Positions 15,551-23,809 of a stretch of 53,968 nucleotides of DNA are shown one piece after another; positions within the stretch are counted from its first letter, which is position 1, and the number at the start of each line of letters is the position of its first letter. Source of the stretch: DATEOR01 sp046733475 (GTDB lineage Bacteria > Actinomycetota > Thermoleophilia > Gaiellales > Gaiellaceae); contig JBKPPF010000071.1 in the NCBI GenBank assembly GCA_046733475.1, forward strand, positions 1 to 53,968. The letters run 5' to 3'. Under the pieces are notes generated by a model that was not told the DNA's origin, made no database searches, and worked only from the letters and a program-made list of their open reading frames with translations. The position numbers and the translations under genes were made by a program.

Positions 15551-16167
15551 GGGCCGCGTCCGCCATCCGACTCGACCGTGAGCCGGCCGCCGAGCGCCTC
15601 CACCCGTTCGCGTAGTCCATCGAGCCTCGTACTCCATTCGCCACCGAATTCGAAGGTGAGCGCTCCGCTTTCCTCTTTCACGAGGGCAGTTGCACGTGCG
15701 TTGCCTCGGGCCTGCTCGAGCGCCTCGAGCCAGCAGAGGTAGACCGTTCGCAGGATCTCGGGCGCGTAGGTCGAGTCGACCCGTACGTCGACCGAGGCAG
15801 GGATGTCTGCGCTCACCGCCGCGAAGCGGAGGGCGACGGCAAGCCCGTCGGCCTCGAACACTGGTGGGTGGATCCGCTGAGCCAGCCGTGCCGCTTCGTC
15901 TGTCGCCTGCTGGACGTCCCGCCCCATCTCTTCGAGCAGCGCTTTCGCGGCCGCAGGATTTACGTCGGCCATTGGGCCGGCGAGCTGCAGCTTGACCGCG
16001 AGCGCGACCAGGTGCTGCTGCACGTTGTCGTGCAGATCGCCCTCGATCGCGCTTCGATCGGCGTCGGCTGCAAGAACGAGCCGTACCCGGGACGCGCGCA
16101 GCTCGACAATCTCCGCGCGGAGCCGTTCGAACTCATCGCGCCGTGATTCTTTCTGCTCGGCCTTCAG
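15517..16167 (-). CDS. Cytosolic HisKA_3-type kinase-like protein, degenerate ATPase
   Basis: About 216 residues with no membrane segment or sensor domain. A coiled N terminus leads to a NarL-family dimerisation motif with H46 (E-G-D-L-H-D-N-V-Q-Q-H-L). The ATPase half is recognisable by an N-box-like E-A-L-E-Q-A-R-G-N-A and a final G-G-R-L-T-V-E-S-D, but the DxGxG and GxGxG boxes are missing. It may therefore not bind ATP normally. No ATG, GTG or clear TTG fits. CTG 16167 has GGAGGT 8 bases upstream, and TTG 16230 is the alternative. The frame further upstream overlaps the PD40 gene. Confidence 0.7.
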   Translation of the reverse strand: MKAEQKESRRDEFERLRAEIVELRASRVRLVLAADADRSAIEGDLHDNVQQHLVALAVKLQLAGPMADVNPAAAKALLEEMGRDVQQATDEAARLAQRIHPPVFEADGLAVALRFAAVSADIPASVDVRVDSTYAPEILRTVYLCWLEALEQARGNARATALVKEESGALTFEFGGEWSTRLDGLRERVEALGGRLTVESDGGRGPYVFGSLPVSS

Positions 16168-16381
16168 GGGTATCGACCTCCGGGTAGCGGGCCCTCCAAG
16201 ACTGTCCGTCGCCGCACCCCGGCACGTCAAGTAGGCCAGCTTCGCTTCGCGGGGGTGCCAGCCTCCCGCCGCATCTGCCTGCCGCCACCGTAGTCCGGCC
16301 CGCAGCGCCCCCTTAGCGTCATTTGCACCAACGAGGACGTGCGCTGTGCCGCAGCAGGAGCGCGTCGGAAAAGGAGTGAAG

Positions 16382-17302
16382 ATGCGAAACGCAAGAATGA
16401 AGGTGGCGCTGGTGGCCGCGCTCATGAGCCTGACGGCACTCACGGCTGCGGGGCACGCGATGAATTTCTCGGCCTGGGGCAGTGCCCAGAAGATCGACGA
16501 GATCGCGGGCAACAACTCCGAGCTGAACACGCCGTTCCAGGACGGCTGCCCGATTCAGTCCCCGGACGGGCTCAGCCTCTACTTGGCTTCGAACCGGCCC
16601 GGAGGACAGGGCCTCCTCGACATCTGGGTTGCCCACCGGGAGAGCGCGGACGACCCCTGGGGTGAACCCGAGAACCTCGGTGAGCCGGTGAACTCGGCCG
16701 CCGACGACTTCTGCCCGACCCCGGTCCGCGGCGGAGGACTCTTCTTCGTCAGCCGGGAGGCGCTTCCGGGCAGCTGCGGGATGGGAGACATCTACTTCAC
16801 CCGCTACAACCCGACGCAAGGCTGGTCTGAGCCTCGGAACCTCGGGTGCGCACCGGGCGGACCGAACACCGCCCTCGACGAACAGGGTCCCTCGTACGTG
16901 GAGAACGACGACGACGCGTTCCTATTCTTCTCTTCGAGCTCGGCGGTGGTTCCGGGTGACATCTACGTGAGCAGGCGGCTCAGAGGCTGGAACTTCGGCG
17001 GATCAACGGCGGTATCGGGCCTGAACAGCGCGGCAAACGACATCCAGCCCAACGTCCGCAAGGACGGGCTCGAGGTCGTCTTCTCGTCGAACCGGGCTGG
17101 TGGGCTCGGCGCACAGGACATCTGGGTCGCGACGCGCAAGGCCTTTGGCGCGCCGTGGTCGGTCCCCGTGAACCTGGGAAGTGGCGTCAACACTGCGGCA
17201 GCCGAGAGTCGCCCCTCGCTGTCCAAGAGCGCCCGCCAGCTCCTCTTCGGGCGCACGCCGGGTCCCGAGGGGATCGGCGACATCTACGTGAGCAGGCGCT
17301 GA
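16382..17302 (+). CDS. Secreted PD40 beta-propeller protein
   Basis: 306 residues from ATG 16382, with AAGGAG 5 bases upstream. A signal peptide ends near A-A-G-H-A. The mature part is built of PD40 (WD40-like) blades, each with the x-D-I-W/Y-V/F strand and S-x-D-G-L-x-L-Y/F-S-N-R motif: SPDGLSLYLASNRPGG, G-D-I-Y-F-T-R, G-D-I-Y-V-S-R, K-D-G-L-E-V-V-F-S-S-N-R, and a final G-D-I-Y-V-S-R. About five blades are visible. Such domains occur in TolB and OmpA-linked proteins and usually bind proteins. Role unknown. A strong terminator follows. Confidence 0.85.
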   Translation: MRNARMKVALVAALMSLTALTAAGHAMNFSAWGSAQKIDEIAGNNSELNTPFQDGCPIQSPDGLSLYLASNRPGGQGLLDIWVAHRESADDPWGEPENLGEPVNSAADDFCPTPVRGGGLFFVSREALPGSCGMGDIYFTRYNPTQGWSEPRNLGCAPGGPNTALDEQGPSYVENDDDAFLFFSSSSAVVPGDIYVSRRLRGWNFGGSTAVSGLNSAANDIQPNVRKDGLEVVFSSNRAGGLGAQDIWVATRKAFGAPWSVPVNLGSGVNTAAAESRPSLSKSARQLLFGRTPGPEGIGDIYVSRR

Positions 17303-17324
17303 GCGCACGCTGACGGTTGAGGCA

Positions 17325-17356
17325 GTGGCCGGGCGCTCATCGGAGCGCCCGGCCAC
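17325..17356. terminator. Bidirectional hairpin terminator
   Basis: GTGGCCGGGCGCTC-ATCG-GAGCGCCCGGCCAC is a perfect 14-bp stem with a 4-base loop between two convergent genes (PD40 protein and UPF0104-type protein). There is no U tract, as is common for high-GC terminators. Confidence 0.7.
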
Positions 17357-17370
17357 CGCAGAGAGCCGAA

Positions 17371-18471
17371 TCACATCGAGGTGCCTTGGGGCGAGGCGGG
17401 ACCCTCGGCGACCTCGACAGGAAGCTCCGCCGGCCGGTAGCGCTTCCACGTGACGCCCGCGAGAAGCCCGATCACGAGCGTGGGCACGATCGTCAGGAAG
17501 CGGTAGACGAGAACGGCGGCGACGATCTCCACCTGGTCGCCGCCGAAGCCCACGAGGGCGGTCGTGAGGCCGAGCTCCACGACGCCGAGCCCGCCCGGCG
17601 TGATCGGGATCGAGCCGAGCAGGCGGACGAGCGACCAGGCGGCGAAGGCTTCCACCGCGCTCACCTCGCCGGCGGTGACGTCGAGTACGCGAAGCGACGT
17701 GAGCAGAACCAGGAAGACGGTGAAGTGGCCCGAGAGCGTGGCAAGCGTGAGCACGTGCCACCGGCGCTTGAGGAGCGCGTTGGTCCGGTCCCGGAAGCGG
17801 ACGAACGACTCCCCGTCCCACCCGACGGGCTTTCTGCGGATCAGACGCTTGGCCCACGAGACGATCCGCGCCGCGAGATCGCCGATGCGTCTGGCGAGCC
17901 TCGGAGTGCTGAGCGCAGCGGCGAAGGCCGCGACCACGACGAGGAAGATCGCCAGACCGAGAAAGGCGACCGTGTCGAGCGCCGTGTGCGCATCCCCCGT
18001 GAACGTGAGCAAGACGAGCGCGAGTGTCGGGAAAGCCAGCATGGAGAGCTGGTTCCACACGCCCGTCAGCGCGACTGCGAGCCCGACGGCCGCGCTGACG
18101 AACCCCCAGGCCCGCAGCATCGCGAACGAGAGCGCCATCCCGACCGCGACCCCGCCAGGAGCGACATACGTCGAGGCGGTCGAGGCCTGGGTGACGACGA
18201 ACGCCTGGCGGAAGCCGAGGCCTGGCAGGGCCGCCATCCAGGGCGGCGCGAACGTCACGAGGTTGAGGATCGTTGCCCCGGCGAGGAGCGCGATATCCCT
18301 CAACGACAGCTCTTTGACGACTCCCCAGACGTCGCGGTAGTCGGCGATCTTGGGGAGGATGAATACGAAGGTCGCGACGACGACCGCGATCGCGACTCCC
18401 ACGCCGAGCGCGTGCCGCCACGTGAATCTGCGACGGGCGGTCGTCTGCGGTTCTGTGCCGTCGGCGGTCAT
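17371..18471 (-). CDS. UPF0104 / LPG synthase TM-like membrane protein
   Basis: About 366 residues with eight or so membrane helices. It matches the lysylphosphatidylglycerol synthase transmembrane (UPF0104/AglD-like) family: T-Y-V-A-P-G-G-V-A-V-G near residue 105 and the family motif S-I-P-I-T-P-G-G-L-G-V-V-E-L-G near residue 285, with conserved P, G and E. The catalytic C-terminal domain of MprF is absent. Family members act in lipid or glycan flipping or modification; the substrate is unknown. I prefer ATG 18471; GTG 18513 has GATCGT at -12 to -7 and could be a leaderless start. Confidence 0.85.
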   Translation of the reverse strand: MTADGTEPQTTARRRFTWRHALGVGVAIAVVVATFVFILPKIADYRDVWGVVKELSLRDIALLAGATILNLVTFAPPWMAALPGLGFRQAFVVTQASTASTYVAPGGVAVGMALSFAMLRAWGFVSAAVGLAVALTGVWNQLSMLAFPTLALVLLTFTGDAHTALDTVAFLGLAIFLVVVAAFAAALSTPRLARRIGDLAARIVSWAKRLIRRKPVGWDGESFVRFRDRTNALLKRRWHVLTLATLSGHFTVFLVLLTSLRVLDVTAGEVSAVEAFAAWSLVRLLGSIPITPGGLGVVELGLTTALVGFGGDQVEIVAAVLVYRFLTIVPTLVIGLLAGVTWKRYRPAELPVEVAEGPASPQGTSM

Positions 18472-18538
18472 CTCCGGTCCGCGAATTGTGCGCGATCCCG
18501 TAATCCGAACCACAGCGTAACGATCGCCGGAGGGCGGA

Positions 18539-19144
18539 TCAGCGTGAGGGTTCGCGCCCTGCGGCGGCGTTCCTCGCCCTAACCGAGGCCACGAGCAGCA
18601 CCGCGCCGAGTCCCGTCAGGATCCCACCGGCGATCCACCACGGCATCGGGTTGATGTCCCGATTCACCTTCCGATCCCAGTGCTCTTGGATCGCCGTCGG
18701 AACACAGCGCAGGCAGTCCGCGGGGTGTGAGAGCCGCCTGTAGTCGTCGTTCGCAAGCGCGACGCCGAACGAGGCGAGCCCGAACACGAGGAGAACGCCC
18801 CCGGTTGTAAAGAGAGCCCGGAATCTGTGCGTCTTCGGCGTCAGCTGCCAGAGCGCGACGACGGCGAGAACCACTAAGACGGCGATTCCGACTTCGAGCG
18901 CGGCGATGTCCCACTCGCGCGCGACGCGGGAAAATTGCACCAAGCGATCGACGATGGACGGCGGAGCCGTGTCGCCCGGTTTCCACCCGCTCGACGCTCC
19001 GATCAGGTGCGCGACGCCGAACTCGAGTAGCCAGATCATGACCAGGAAGACGAGCAGCGAGCCCCAGGCTCGGCGAAGGGAGTAGGCCAGAAAGCTCAGG
19101 CTTTGATTGTCTGGCCGCCGCCGCTCGTACGCAAGCGACGGCAA
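18539..19144 (-). CDS. Hypothetical four-helix membrane protein
   Basis: Up to 201 residues. Hydrophobic helices lie at about 28-48, 82-100, 110-130 and 168-188. A loop between the third and fourth carries H-P-A-D-C-L-R-C, a CxxC that could bind metal or form a disulfide. I do not recognise the family. The only available start is TTG 19144, 4 bases from the end of the tRNA-Asp gene, so the start is uncertain and the gene may be read through from the tRNA transcript. A 67-base gap separates it from the UPF0104-type gene. Confidence 0.55.
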   Translation of the reverse strand: MPSLAYERRRPDNQSLSFLAYSLRRAWGSLLVFLVMIWLLEFGVAHLIGASSGWKPGDTAPPSIVDRLVQFSRVAREWDIAALEVGIAVLVVLAVVALWQLTPKTHRFRALFTTGGVLLVFGLASFGVALANDDYRRLSHPADCLRCVPTAIQEHWDRKVNRDINPMPWWIAGGILTGLGAVLLVASVRARNAAAGREPSR

Positions 19145-19147
19145 AGG

Positions 19148-19221
19148 CGGGAGCGACGGGACTCGAACCCGCGACCTCCGGCGTGACAGGCCGGCGTTCT
19201 AACCAGCTGAACTACGCCCCC
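19148..19221 (-). tRNA. tRNA-Asp (GTC)
   Basis: The 74-base cloverleaf has acceptor GGGGGCG paired with CGCTCCC, discriminator G, anticodon loop CTGTCAC (GTC) and T loop TTCGAGT. The 3' CCA is not encoded. Confidence 0.97.
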
Positions 19222-19258
19222 GCGCGCGAGGCATTGTATCGGCGCCTCAAATCTTCGA

Positions 19259-19331
19259 TGGGCGGTGACGGGATCGAACCGCCGACCTCCTGCTTGTAAG
19301 GCAGGCGCTCTCCCAGCTGAGCTAACCGCCC
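19259..19331 (-). tRNA. tRNA-Val (TAC)
   Basis: The 73-base cloverleaf has acceptor GGGCGGT/ACCGCCC, discriminator A, anticodon loop CTTACAA (TAC) and T loop TTCGATC. CCA is not encoded. It lies in tandem with tRNA-Glu and tRNA-Asp. Confidence 0.97.
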
Positions 19332-19334
19332 AGG

Positions 19335-19407
19335 TGCCCCCAGCGGGATTCGAACCCGCGCTACAGCCTTGAAAGGGCTGTGACCTGGGCCGCTAGTCGA
19401 TGGGGGC
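19335..19407 (-). tRNA. tRNA-Glu (TTC)
   Basis: The 73-base cloverleaf has acceptor GCCCCCA/TGGGGGC, discriminator A, anticodon loop CTTTCAA (TTC) and T loop TTCGAAT. Only 3 bases separate it from tRNA-Val, so Glu-Val-Asp are probably one precursor transcript. Confidence 0.97.
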
Positions 19408-19454
19408 CCGGCTAGCCAAGAATAGCGGCGGCGCACCGATACTCTTCGTCGGGC

Positions 19455-19527
19455 GGGCCGGTAGCTCAGTTGGTAGAGCAGGGGACTTTTAATCCCAAGG
19501 TCGCAGGTTCGATCCCTGCCCGGCCCA
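19455..19527 (+). tRNA. tRNA-Lys (TTT)
   Basis: The 73-base cloverleaf has acceptor GGGCCGG/CCGGCCC, discriminator A, anticodon loop CTTTTAA (TTT) and T loop TTCGATC. CCA is not encoded. It diverges from the Glu-Val-Asp cluster with 47 bases between 5' ends. Confidence 0.97.
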
Positions 19528-19564
19528 CCTGTAACGCGTGCGCCTCGTTTCGACAGTACTCAGC

Positions 19565-20098
19565 ATGAGCATCCATTTCGATCGCCAGTCCGCCGAGGCG
19601 CGCTTCCGAGAGGTGTTCTCCCATCTCGGCGCCGTCACGGCGTACGCGCGGAGGCGAGGAAGCAGGGATCCCGACGGGATTGCGGCCGAGGCGATGACCA
19701 TCGCGTGGCGGCGGCTCGACGACGTCCCTGCAGACGACCCTCTGCCGTGGCTGTACGGAACCGCGCGCAACCTCGTCCTCGCGGAGGCGCGGGGCTCGGC
19801 GCCGTCTGTCCCTGCAGCGTCGGCCGACGGGAAGCATGTCGACCAACCGCCCGTCGAGCTCGACCCGACCCTGGAGCGCGCGCTTCGCGGGCTCTCGCAG
19901 CTCGACCGCGAGGCGCTCCTCCTCGTCGCGTGGGAAGACCTGACACCGGGCCAGGCGGCGAAGGCCCTCAAGATCAGCCCGGTCGCCTTCCGGGTCCGGC
20001 TCCTGCGCGCGAGGCGCCGTCTCCAGGCGAGCCTCGAGCAGGCGCAGATGGCGTCTCCGTCGCCCCACCTGAACCACCTCGACGTGGAGGGAACATGA
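19565..20098 (+). CDS. ECF-type RNA polymerase sigma factor
   Basis: 177 residues from ATG 19565 (GTG 19538 is possible). Region 2 is divergent but visible: helices around VFSHLGAVTAYARRRG and A-M-T-I-A-W-R-R-L-D-D, with L-P-W-L-Y-G-T-A-R-N-L closing it. Region 4 has L-x-Q-L-D-R-E-A-L-L-L-V-A-W-E-D-L-T-P-G-Q-A-A-K-A-L and a helix-turn-helix rich in arginine. It redirects RNA polymerase to a small regulon. The stop overlaps the start of a one-helix membrane protein (ATGA), the usual sigma/anti-sigma layout. Confidence 0.88.
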   Translation: MSIHFDRQSAEARFREVFSHLGAVTAYARRRGSRDPDGIAAEAMTIAWRRLDDVPADDPLPWLYGTARNLVLAEARGSAPSVPAASADGKHVDQPPVELDPTLERALRGLSQLDREALLLVAWEDLTPGQAAKALKISPVAFRVRLLRARRRLQASLEQAQMASPSPHLNHLDVEGT

Positions 20099-20751
20099 AG
20101 AACGATTCCACACTCGCCTACCTCCGTCGGCTGAACCCGGTCCCGAAGGCGGCTCCCGTCGACGGTGCCGAGCTCTTCGAGCGCATCACGTCGCTTCCGC
20201 GGGACGAGCGGCCGGCGCCGAGGCGCTCTGCCACGCGTCGCCGGGTTGCCCTCGTCGCGGTCGGGCTCGCCGTCATGGCGCTGCTCGCCACTACGGCGCT
20301 TGCGATCTCGGGCTGGTTCGGAGACGCGGTCAAGCCTCCCGTGACGAGACAGGAATACCGCAACGCGCAAGACGTGCTCACTCTGCCGCCGGGAGCGACG
20401 TGGCCCGATCTCAACGTCGATCCGAACTCCGTCACCTCGAGGGGAGGCGGCGGCGCCCAGGCGGTGATGATCGCGATGGGGTCCTGGGAGTGCTACTGGG
20501 TGGACGCCATCAAGAGCGGTGACCAGCAGGCCCAGCAGCAGGCGCATGCGGTGCTGAGCTCGCTCCTCCACGACCATGTCGTCATCGCCCCGGCCGGCGT
20601 GTCCGAGAACTGGTTCCCCACCGGCCATTCCTTCCCGGTCGTCGCGTTCGCCGACGACGGCGGCTACCAGTGGAAGCAGAAGATGTACGGCGCCGCGGCG
20701 GCCGGCGACCCGAAGAACCTCGTTCAGAGCTGCCGGGCGAACGGCCCGTAG
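20095..20751 (+). CDS. Single-pass membrane protein, putative sigma-factor partner
   Basis: 218 residues with ATG 20095 and GGAGG 6 bases upstream. A cytosolic segment (1-60) contains no zinc-binding anti-sigma motif. One membrane helix (about 60-82) is followed by an extracytoplasmic domain of about 135 residues with two cysteines (E-C-Y-W and Q-S-C-R). Overlap with the ECF sigma gene suggests it controls sigma activity or is its first target. The family is not recognised, so an anti-sigma role is inference from position. It ends 9 bases before the convergent oxidoreductase. Confidence 0.65.
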   Translation: MKNDSTLAYLRRLNPVPKAAPVDGAELFERITSLPRDERPAPRRSATRRRVALVAVGLAVMALLATTALAISGWFGDAVKPPVTRQEYRNAQDVLTLPPGATWPDLNVDPNSVTSRGGGGAQAVMIAMGSWECYWVDAIKSGDQQAQQQAHAVLSSLLHDHVVIAPAGVSENWFPTGHSFPVVAFADDGGYQWKQKMYGAAAAGDPKNLVQSCRANGP

Positions 20752-20760
20752 ACGAACGAT

Positions 20761-21657
20761 TCAGGGCTTCAGGACGACCTTTCCGAAGGTCTGACGCTCC
20801 TCGATCAGGCGGTGCGCCTCGGCCGCCTGGTCGAGGGGCAGCTCACGGTCGACGACCGGGCCCACAAGGCTCCGGTCGGCGACGAGGCCGATGATCTGGT
20901 CGAGCTCGTCCGGGGTCACGGCCCCGCCTCCGCTCCCGATGATCCGCAGGCGCTTGCCGACTATCGTCCACATGTTCACGGAGACCATCGGCGAGTCGAG
21001 CGCGCCGCAGGTGACGAGCCGGCCGGTCGGGGCGAGCGCCGAGAGGCTCAGCTCGAAGCGGTCGCCGAGAACGGGATCGAAGACGACCGCAGCGCCGAGC
21101 TCCGCGATGCTCTCGCCGTCGTAGCCGAGCGGCTCGGCGCCGAGCTCTCGGAGGCGGTCGTGCTTCGTCCGGCTCGCGGTCGAGTAGATCTCGGCGCCGA
21201 GGTAGCGGCCGATGTCGATCGCCGCCTGGCCTGTGCCGCTCGAACCCGCCTGCACGAGCAGGCGCTCGCCCTTCTCGAGACCCGCGTCGGCGAGGCTTGC
21301 CCAGGCGGTCTTGTAGGCGACGCCGAGGCCGGCGGCGCGCGCTGAGTCGAGCGAGTCCGGAATTGGGCGGACATGCTCGGCCGCCGCTGCGACGAGCTCC
21401 GCGTATGTGCCGAGCGAGCCGCTGACGAGCACGCGCTCGCCGGTGTCCTCCCGCGTGCCGGCACCGTCCATTCCGGGGGTGAAAGGAGGGGTCGCTCCGG
21501 TCGCCTCGGGCGCCTGGCGCTGGTTCAGGTCGAAGTGGTTGACCCCCGCAGCCTCGAGCCGGACGAGCACCGTCCCGTCGGCTGCGGTGGGGTCCGGAAC
21601 CTCCTCGTACTTCAGGACCTCAGGCCCGCCGCCTTCGTGGATGACGATTGCTTGCAT
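20761..21657 (-). CDS. Zinc-independent quinone oxidoreductase-like MDR protein
   Basis: 298 residues of the medium-chain dehydrogenase/reductase superfamily. The N-terminal GroES-like domain has V-L-V-R-L-E-A-A-G-V-N-H-F-D, and the Rossmann part has L-V-Q-A-G-S-S-G-T-G-Q-A-A-I-D. It lacks the zinc ligands of alcohol dehydrogenases and resembles NADPH:quinone reductase / zeta-crystallin. ATG 21657 has AAGGAGG 5 bases upstream. The open frame to 22767 is antisense shadow of the GGDEF gene. It diverges from that gene with 75 bases between starts. Confidence 0.92.
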   Translation of the reverse strand: MQAIVIHEGGGPEVLKYEEVPDPTAADGTVLVRLEAAGVNHFDLNQRQAPEATGATPPFTPGMDGAGTREDTGERVLVSGSLGTYAELVAAAAEHVRPIPDSLDSARAAGLGVAYKTAWASLADAGLEKGERLLVQAGSSGTGQAAIDIGRYLGAEIYSTASRTKHDRLRELGAEPLGYDGESIAELGAAVVFDPVLGDRFELSLSALAPTGRLVTCGALDSPMVSVNMWTIVGKRLRIIGSGGGAVTPDELDQIIGLVADRSLVGPVVDRELPLDQAAEAHRLIEERQTFGKVVLKP

Positions 21658-21732
21658 GGCCCCTCCTTGCTCGAGATTGCCTCGATCGTAGCCACTCTCA
21701 AGCGTTTCGCCCCGGAACCCGATAAGTCCCGT

Positions 21733-22743
21733 ATGGCTCCGGCAAACCGGCTTCAGGCGCTGCTCGACGTCTCGCACAAGCTCTCTTCGACCCTCGAATT
21801 GAGCGAGGTCCTGCGTGCCTTCACTGACCAGGCCACCGAGCTCACCGGCGCCACCGCGGCCGAGATTTCCTTCTGGGATCACGAGCGCGACGAGCTGGTC
21901 ATGCTCGTCGAGCACCTCGAGGGGGCCCCGGAAATCACCGAGGAAGGCGGGCAGACGTACCGCATCTCCGAGTTTCCGGCCACGCGGCAGGTCCTTGAGA
22001 CGCAGGAGCCCATTCAGATCCGCGTCTCGAACGAGAACGACGATCCTGCCGAGCGCGCCCTGCTCGGAGCACGCGATCACAAGGCCTTGCTCATGCTCCC
22101 GCTCATCTGCGGGGGCGAGACGATCGGGATGATGGAGATCGTCGACTCGGCCGACCGCGCGTTCGACGCGGCCGACGTGGACTTCTGCCAAGCGCTTTGC
22201 AACGTCGTCGCGCCTGCCGTGCAAAACGCGATGCTCTACCAGGAGATGAAAGAGCTCGCGGCACGCGACAAGCTCACCGGGCTCTACAATCGCCGCCTCT
22301 TCGAGGAGCAGTTCGAGGCGGCCGTCGCCCGGAGCCAGCGGAACGGCGAGCAGCTCAGCCTTCTCGTCGTCGACCTCGACGGCCTCAAGCGCATCAACGA
22401 CCTCGGCGGCCATCCGTCCGGGGACGAGGCGCTCCGCGCTCTCGCAGAGTCGCTGGTCGAGTCCTCGCGCGCCGGAGACGTCGCCTGTCGGCTCGGCGGA
22501 GACGAGTTCGCGGTCATCCTCCCGGGTGCCAACCCCGACGATGCGATCAAGGTCGCGGAGCGGGCGCAGGAAGCGCTCAACCAGCGCGGTCCCTACAGCT
22601 TCTCCGGCGGCGTCGCCCGGGCCGCGATCAACCTCGGCTCGTCGTACGACCTCTATCGCTCGGCCGACATCGCGGCGTATCGCGCGAAGGCCGCCGGCGG
22701 CGCTCGCACGCTCCTCGGTGTCGAAGCTCGGGCCGCCTCCTAG
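21733..22743 (+). CDS. GAF-GGDEF diguanylate cyclase
   Basis: 336 residues, soluble. A GAF domain (about 15-165) is followed by a GGDEF domain (about 175-330). The active site reads L-G-G-D-E-F, with the upstream V-D-L-D-G-L-K-R-I-N-D motif intact, so it should make c-di-GMP from GTP, gated by a small ligand or redox signal in the GAF domain. I see no RxxD inhibitory site before GGDEF (the residues there are S-R-A-G-D). GATAAG lies at -12 to -7 from the ATG but is not a clean TANNNT. Targets are not in the window. Confidence 0.92.
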   Translation: MAPANRLQALLDVSHKLSSTLELSEVLRAFTDQATELTGATAAEISFWDHERDELVMLVEHLEGAPEITEEGGQTYRISEFPATRQVLETQEPIQIRVSNENDDPAERALLGARDHKALLMLPLICGGETIGMMEIVDSADRAFDAADVDFCQALCNVVAPAVQNAMLYQEMKELAARDKLTGLYNRRLFEEQFEAAVARSQRNGEQLSLLVVDLDGLKRINDLGGHPSGDEALRALAESLVESSRAGDVACRLGGDEFAVILPGANPDDAIKVAERAQEALNQRGPYSFSGGVARAAINLGSSYDLYRSADIAAYRAKAAGGARTLLGVEARAAS

Positions 22744-22765
22744 CCTGAGGCCAAGTCCTAGTAAC

Positions 22766-22780
22766 ACGGGATTATCCCGT
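22766..22780. repeat. Perfect 7-bp inverted repeat with 1-base centre
   Basis: ACGGGAT-T-ATCCCGT lies in the 85-base gap between the convergent GGDEF and LysR genes. The single-base centre cannot form a relaxed hairpin loop, so it looks more like a dimer-binding site than a terminator. No promoter is apparent beside it. Confidence 0.35.
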
Positions 22781-22828
22781 CTTTAGACAGGGTCACGTGA
22801 TACGGCTTGCACAGCGAGGCGCTCCGCT

Positions 22829-23770
22829 CTACCGAAGCGATGCGAGGGGCGGCTCGACGACGGGCCGCTCCTCGCGCGCGGCGATCGTCTCGGCGATCAC
22901 CTCGAGCATGGCCTCGATCGCCGGCGAGCGTCCGCCGGTGCGGTTGACCGCGAAGATCCGCCGCTTCAGCGGGCTCAGGGCCACCGGCCGCGCCTCGACG
23001 CCCGGGTAGAGCGTCTCGAGCGCGAGCTCGGGCGCGAGCGCGACGCCGACTCCCGCGGCGACAAGCCCCTGCCAGACGCCGTGATCGTCGCTCTCGAAGC
23101 CGATCATCGGCTCGAAGCCGGCGGCTCGGCACGCGCGGGAGACGAACTCGTGGCAGGAGGAGTTGGCGGTCGAGGTGATCCAGGACTCCTCGGCGAGATC
23201 GTCAAGCTTCACCCCGCGCCGGCGCGCCGCCCGGTGTCCATGCGGGAGCACGACGCGAATCGGATCGTCGAGGAGGTGCGTCTGCTCGACCGAGTCGTCC
23301 TCGGGAAACGGGACGAAGTCGTACTCGTACATGAGCCCGAGGTCGAGCTCTCCCGACTTGATGCGGGCCAGGCTCGCGAGCGGGTCGGCCTCGGTGAGAG
23401 ACAGCTCGACCGCCGGGTGGCGCCGGCGAAACTCCGCGATCGCCTGCGGCATGATGGTCGCGTAGGCGGTGGGGAAGGAGGCGAGGCGGAGCATCCCGCC
23501 GCGCAGGCCCGCGATGGCCTGGATCTCGGCTTCCGCGGCGGCGAGACTGGCGACGATTCCGTCCGTGTGGGCGACGAGGGCGCGCCCGGCCGCGGTCAGG
23601 CGGACGGACCGCGGGCCTCGCTCGACGAGAGCCACGCCGGCCTCGCGTTCGAGGGTCGCGATCTGCTGCGAGACCGCCGAGGGCGTGAAAGCGAGCGCCT
23701 GTGCGGCGGCGGCGATCGACCCGTGGTCGGCCACCGCGCTGAGCACCCGCATCCGTCGAACGTCGAGCAT
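22829..23770 (-). CDS. LysR-family transcriptional regulator
   Basis: 313 residues. The N-terminal winged helix-turn-helix (about 1-60: V-A-D-H-G-S-I-A-A-A-A-Q-A-L … P-S-A-V-S-Q-Q-I) is followed by a periplasmic-binding-like effector domain (about 90-295). It resembles regulators of the HcaR/CynR type, but the ligand is unknown. ATG 23770 has no Shine-Dalgarno sequence; TAAGAT is exactly at -12 to -7. Inverted repeats in the 70-base divergent gap to the ABC permease gene suggest autoregulation and control of the exporter. Confidence 0.93.
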   Translation of the reverse strand: MLDVRRMRVLSAVADHGSIAAAAQALAFTPSAVSQQIATLEREAGVALVERGPRSVRLTAAGRALVAHTDGIVASLAAAEAEIQAIAGLRGGMLRLASFPTAYATIMPQAIAEFRRRHPAVELSLTEADPLASLARIKSGELDLGLMYEYDFVPFPEDDSVEQTHLLDDPIRVVLPHGHRAARRRGVKLDDLAEESWITSTANSSCHEFVSRACRAAGFEPMIGFESDDHGVWQGLVAAGVGVALAPELALETLYPGVEARPVALSPLKRRIFAVNRTGGRSPAIEAMLEVIAETIAAREERPVVEPPLASLR

Positions 23771-23774
23771 AAGC

Positions 23775-23809
23775 GAATCTTAGTCAACCACAAGAAGATT
23801 CAGTGGTTG
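23775..23809. promoter_or_regulatory. Interleaved inverted repeats: LysR operator, overlapping lysR -10
   Basis: CAACCAC (23785-23791) and GTGGTTG (23803-23809) form a perfect 7-bp inverted repeat with 11 bases between. GAATCTT (23775-23781) and AAGATTC (23795-23801) form a second one with 13 between. The minus-strand -10 hexamer TAAGAT (23782-23777) lies inside the outer half-site, so binding would block lysR transcription and could activate the divergent ABC gene. Confidence 0.6.

Noticed and set aside
19148..19527. tRNA cluster as an integration (att) site
   Set aside because: No integrase, no direct repeat of a tRNA 3' end and no composition shift nearby.
20761..22767. Very long minus-strand frame including the quinone oxidoreductase
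   Set aside because: Only 20761-21657 is protein-like and has a strong Shine-Dalgarno; the rest is antisense to the GAF-GGDEF gene.
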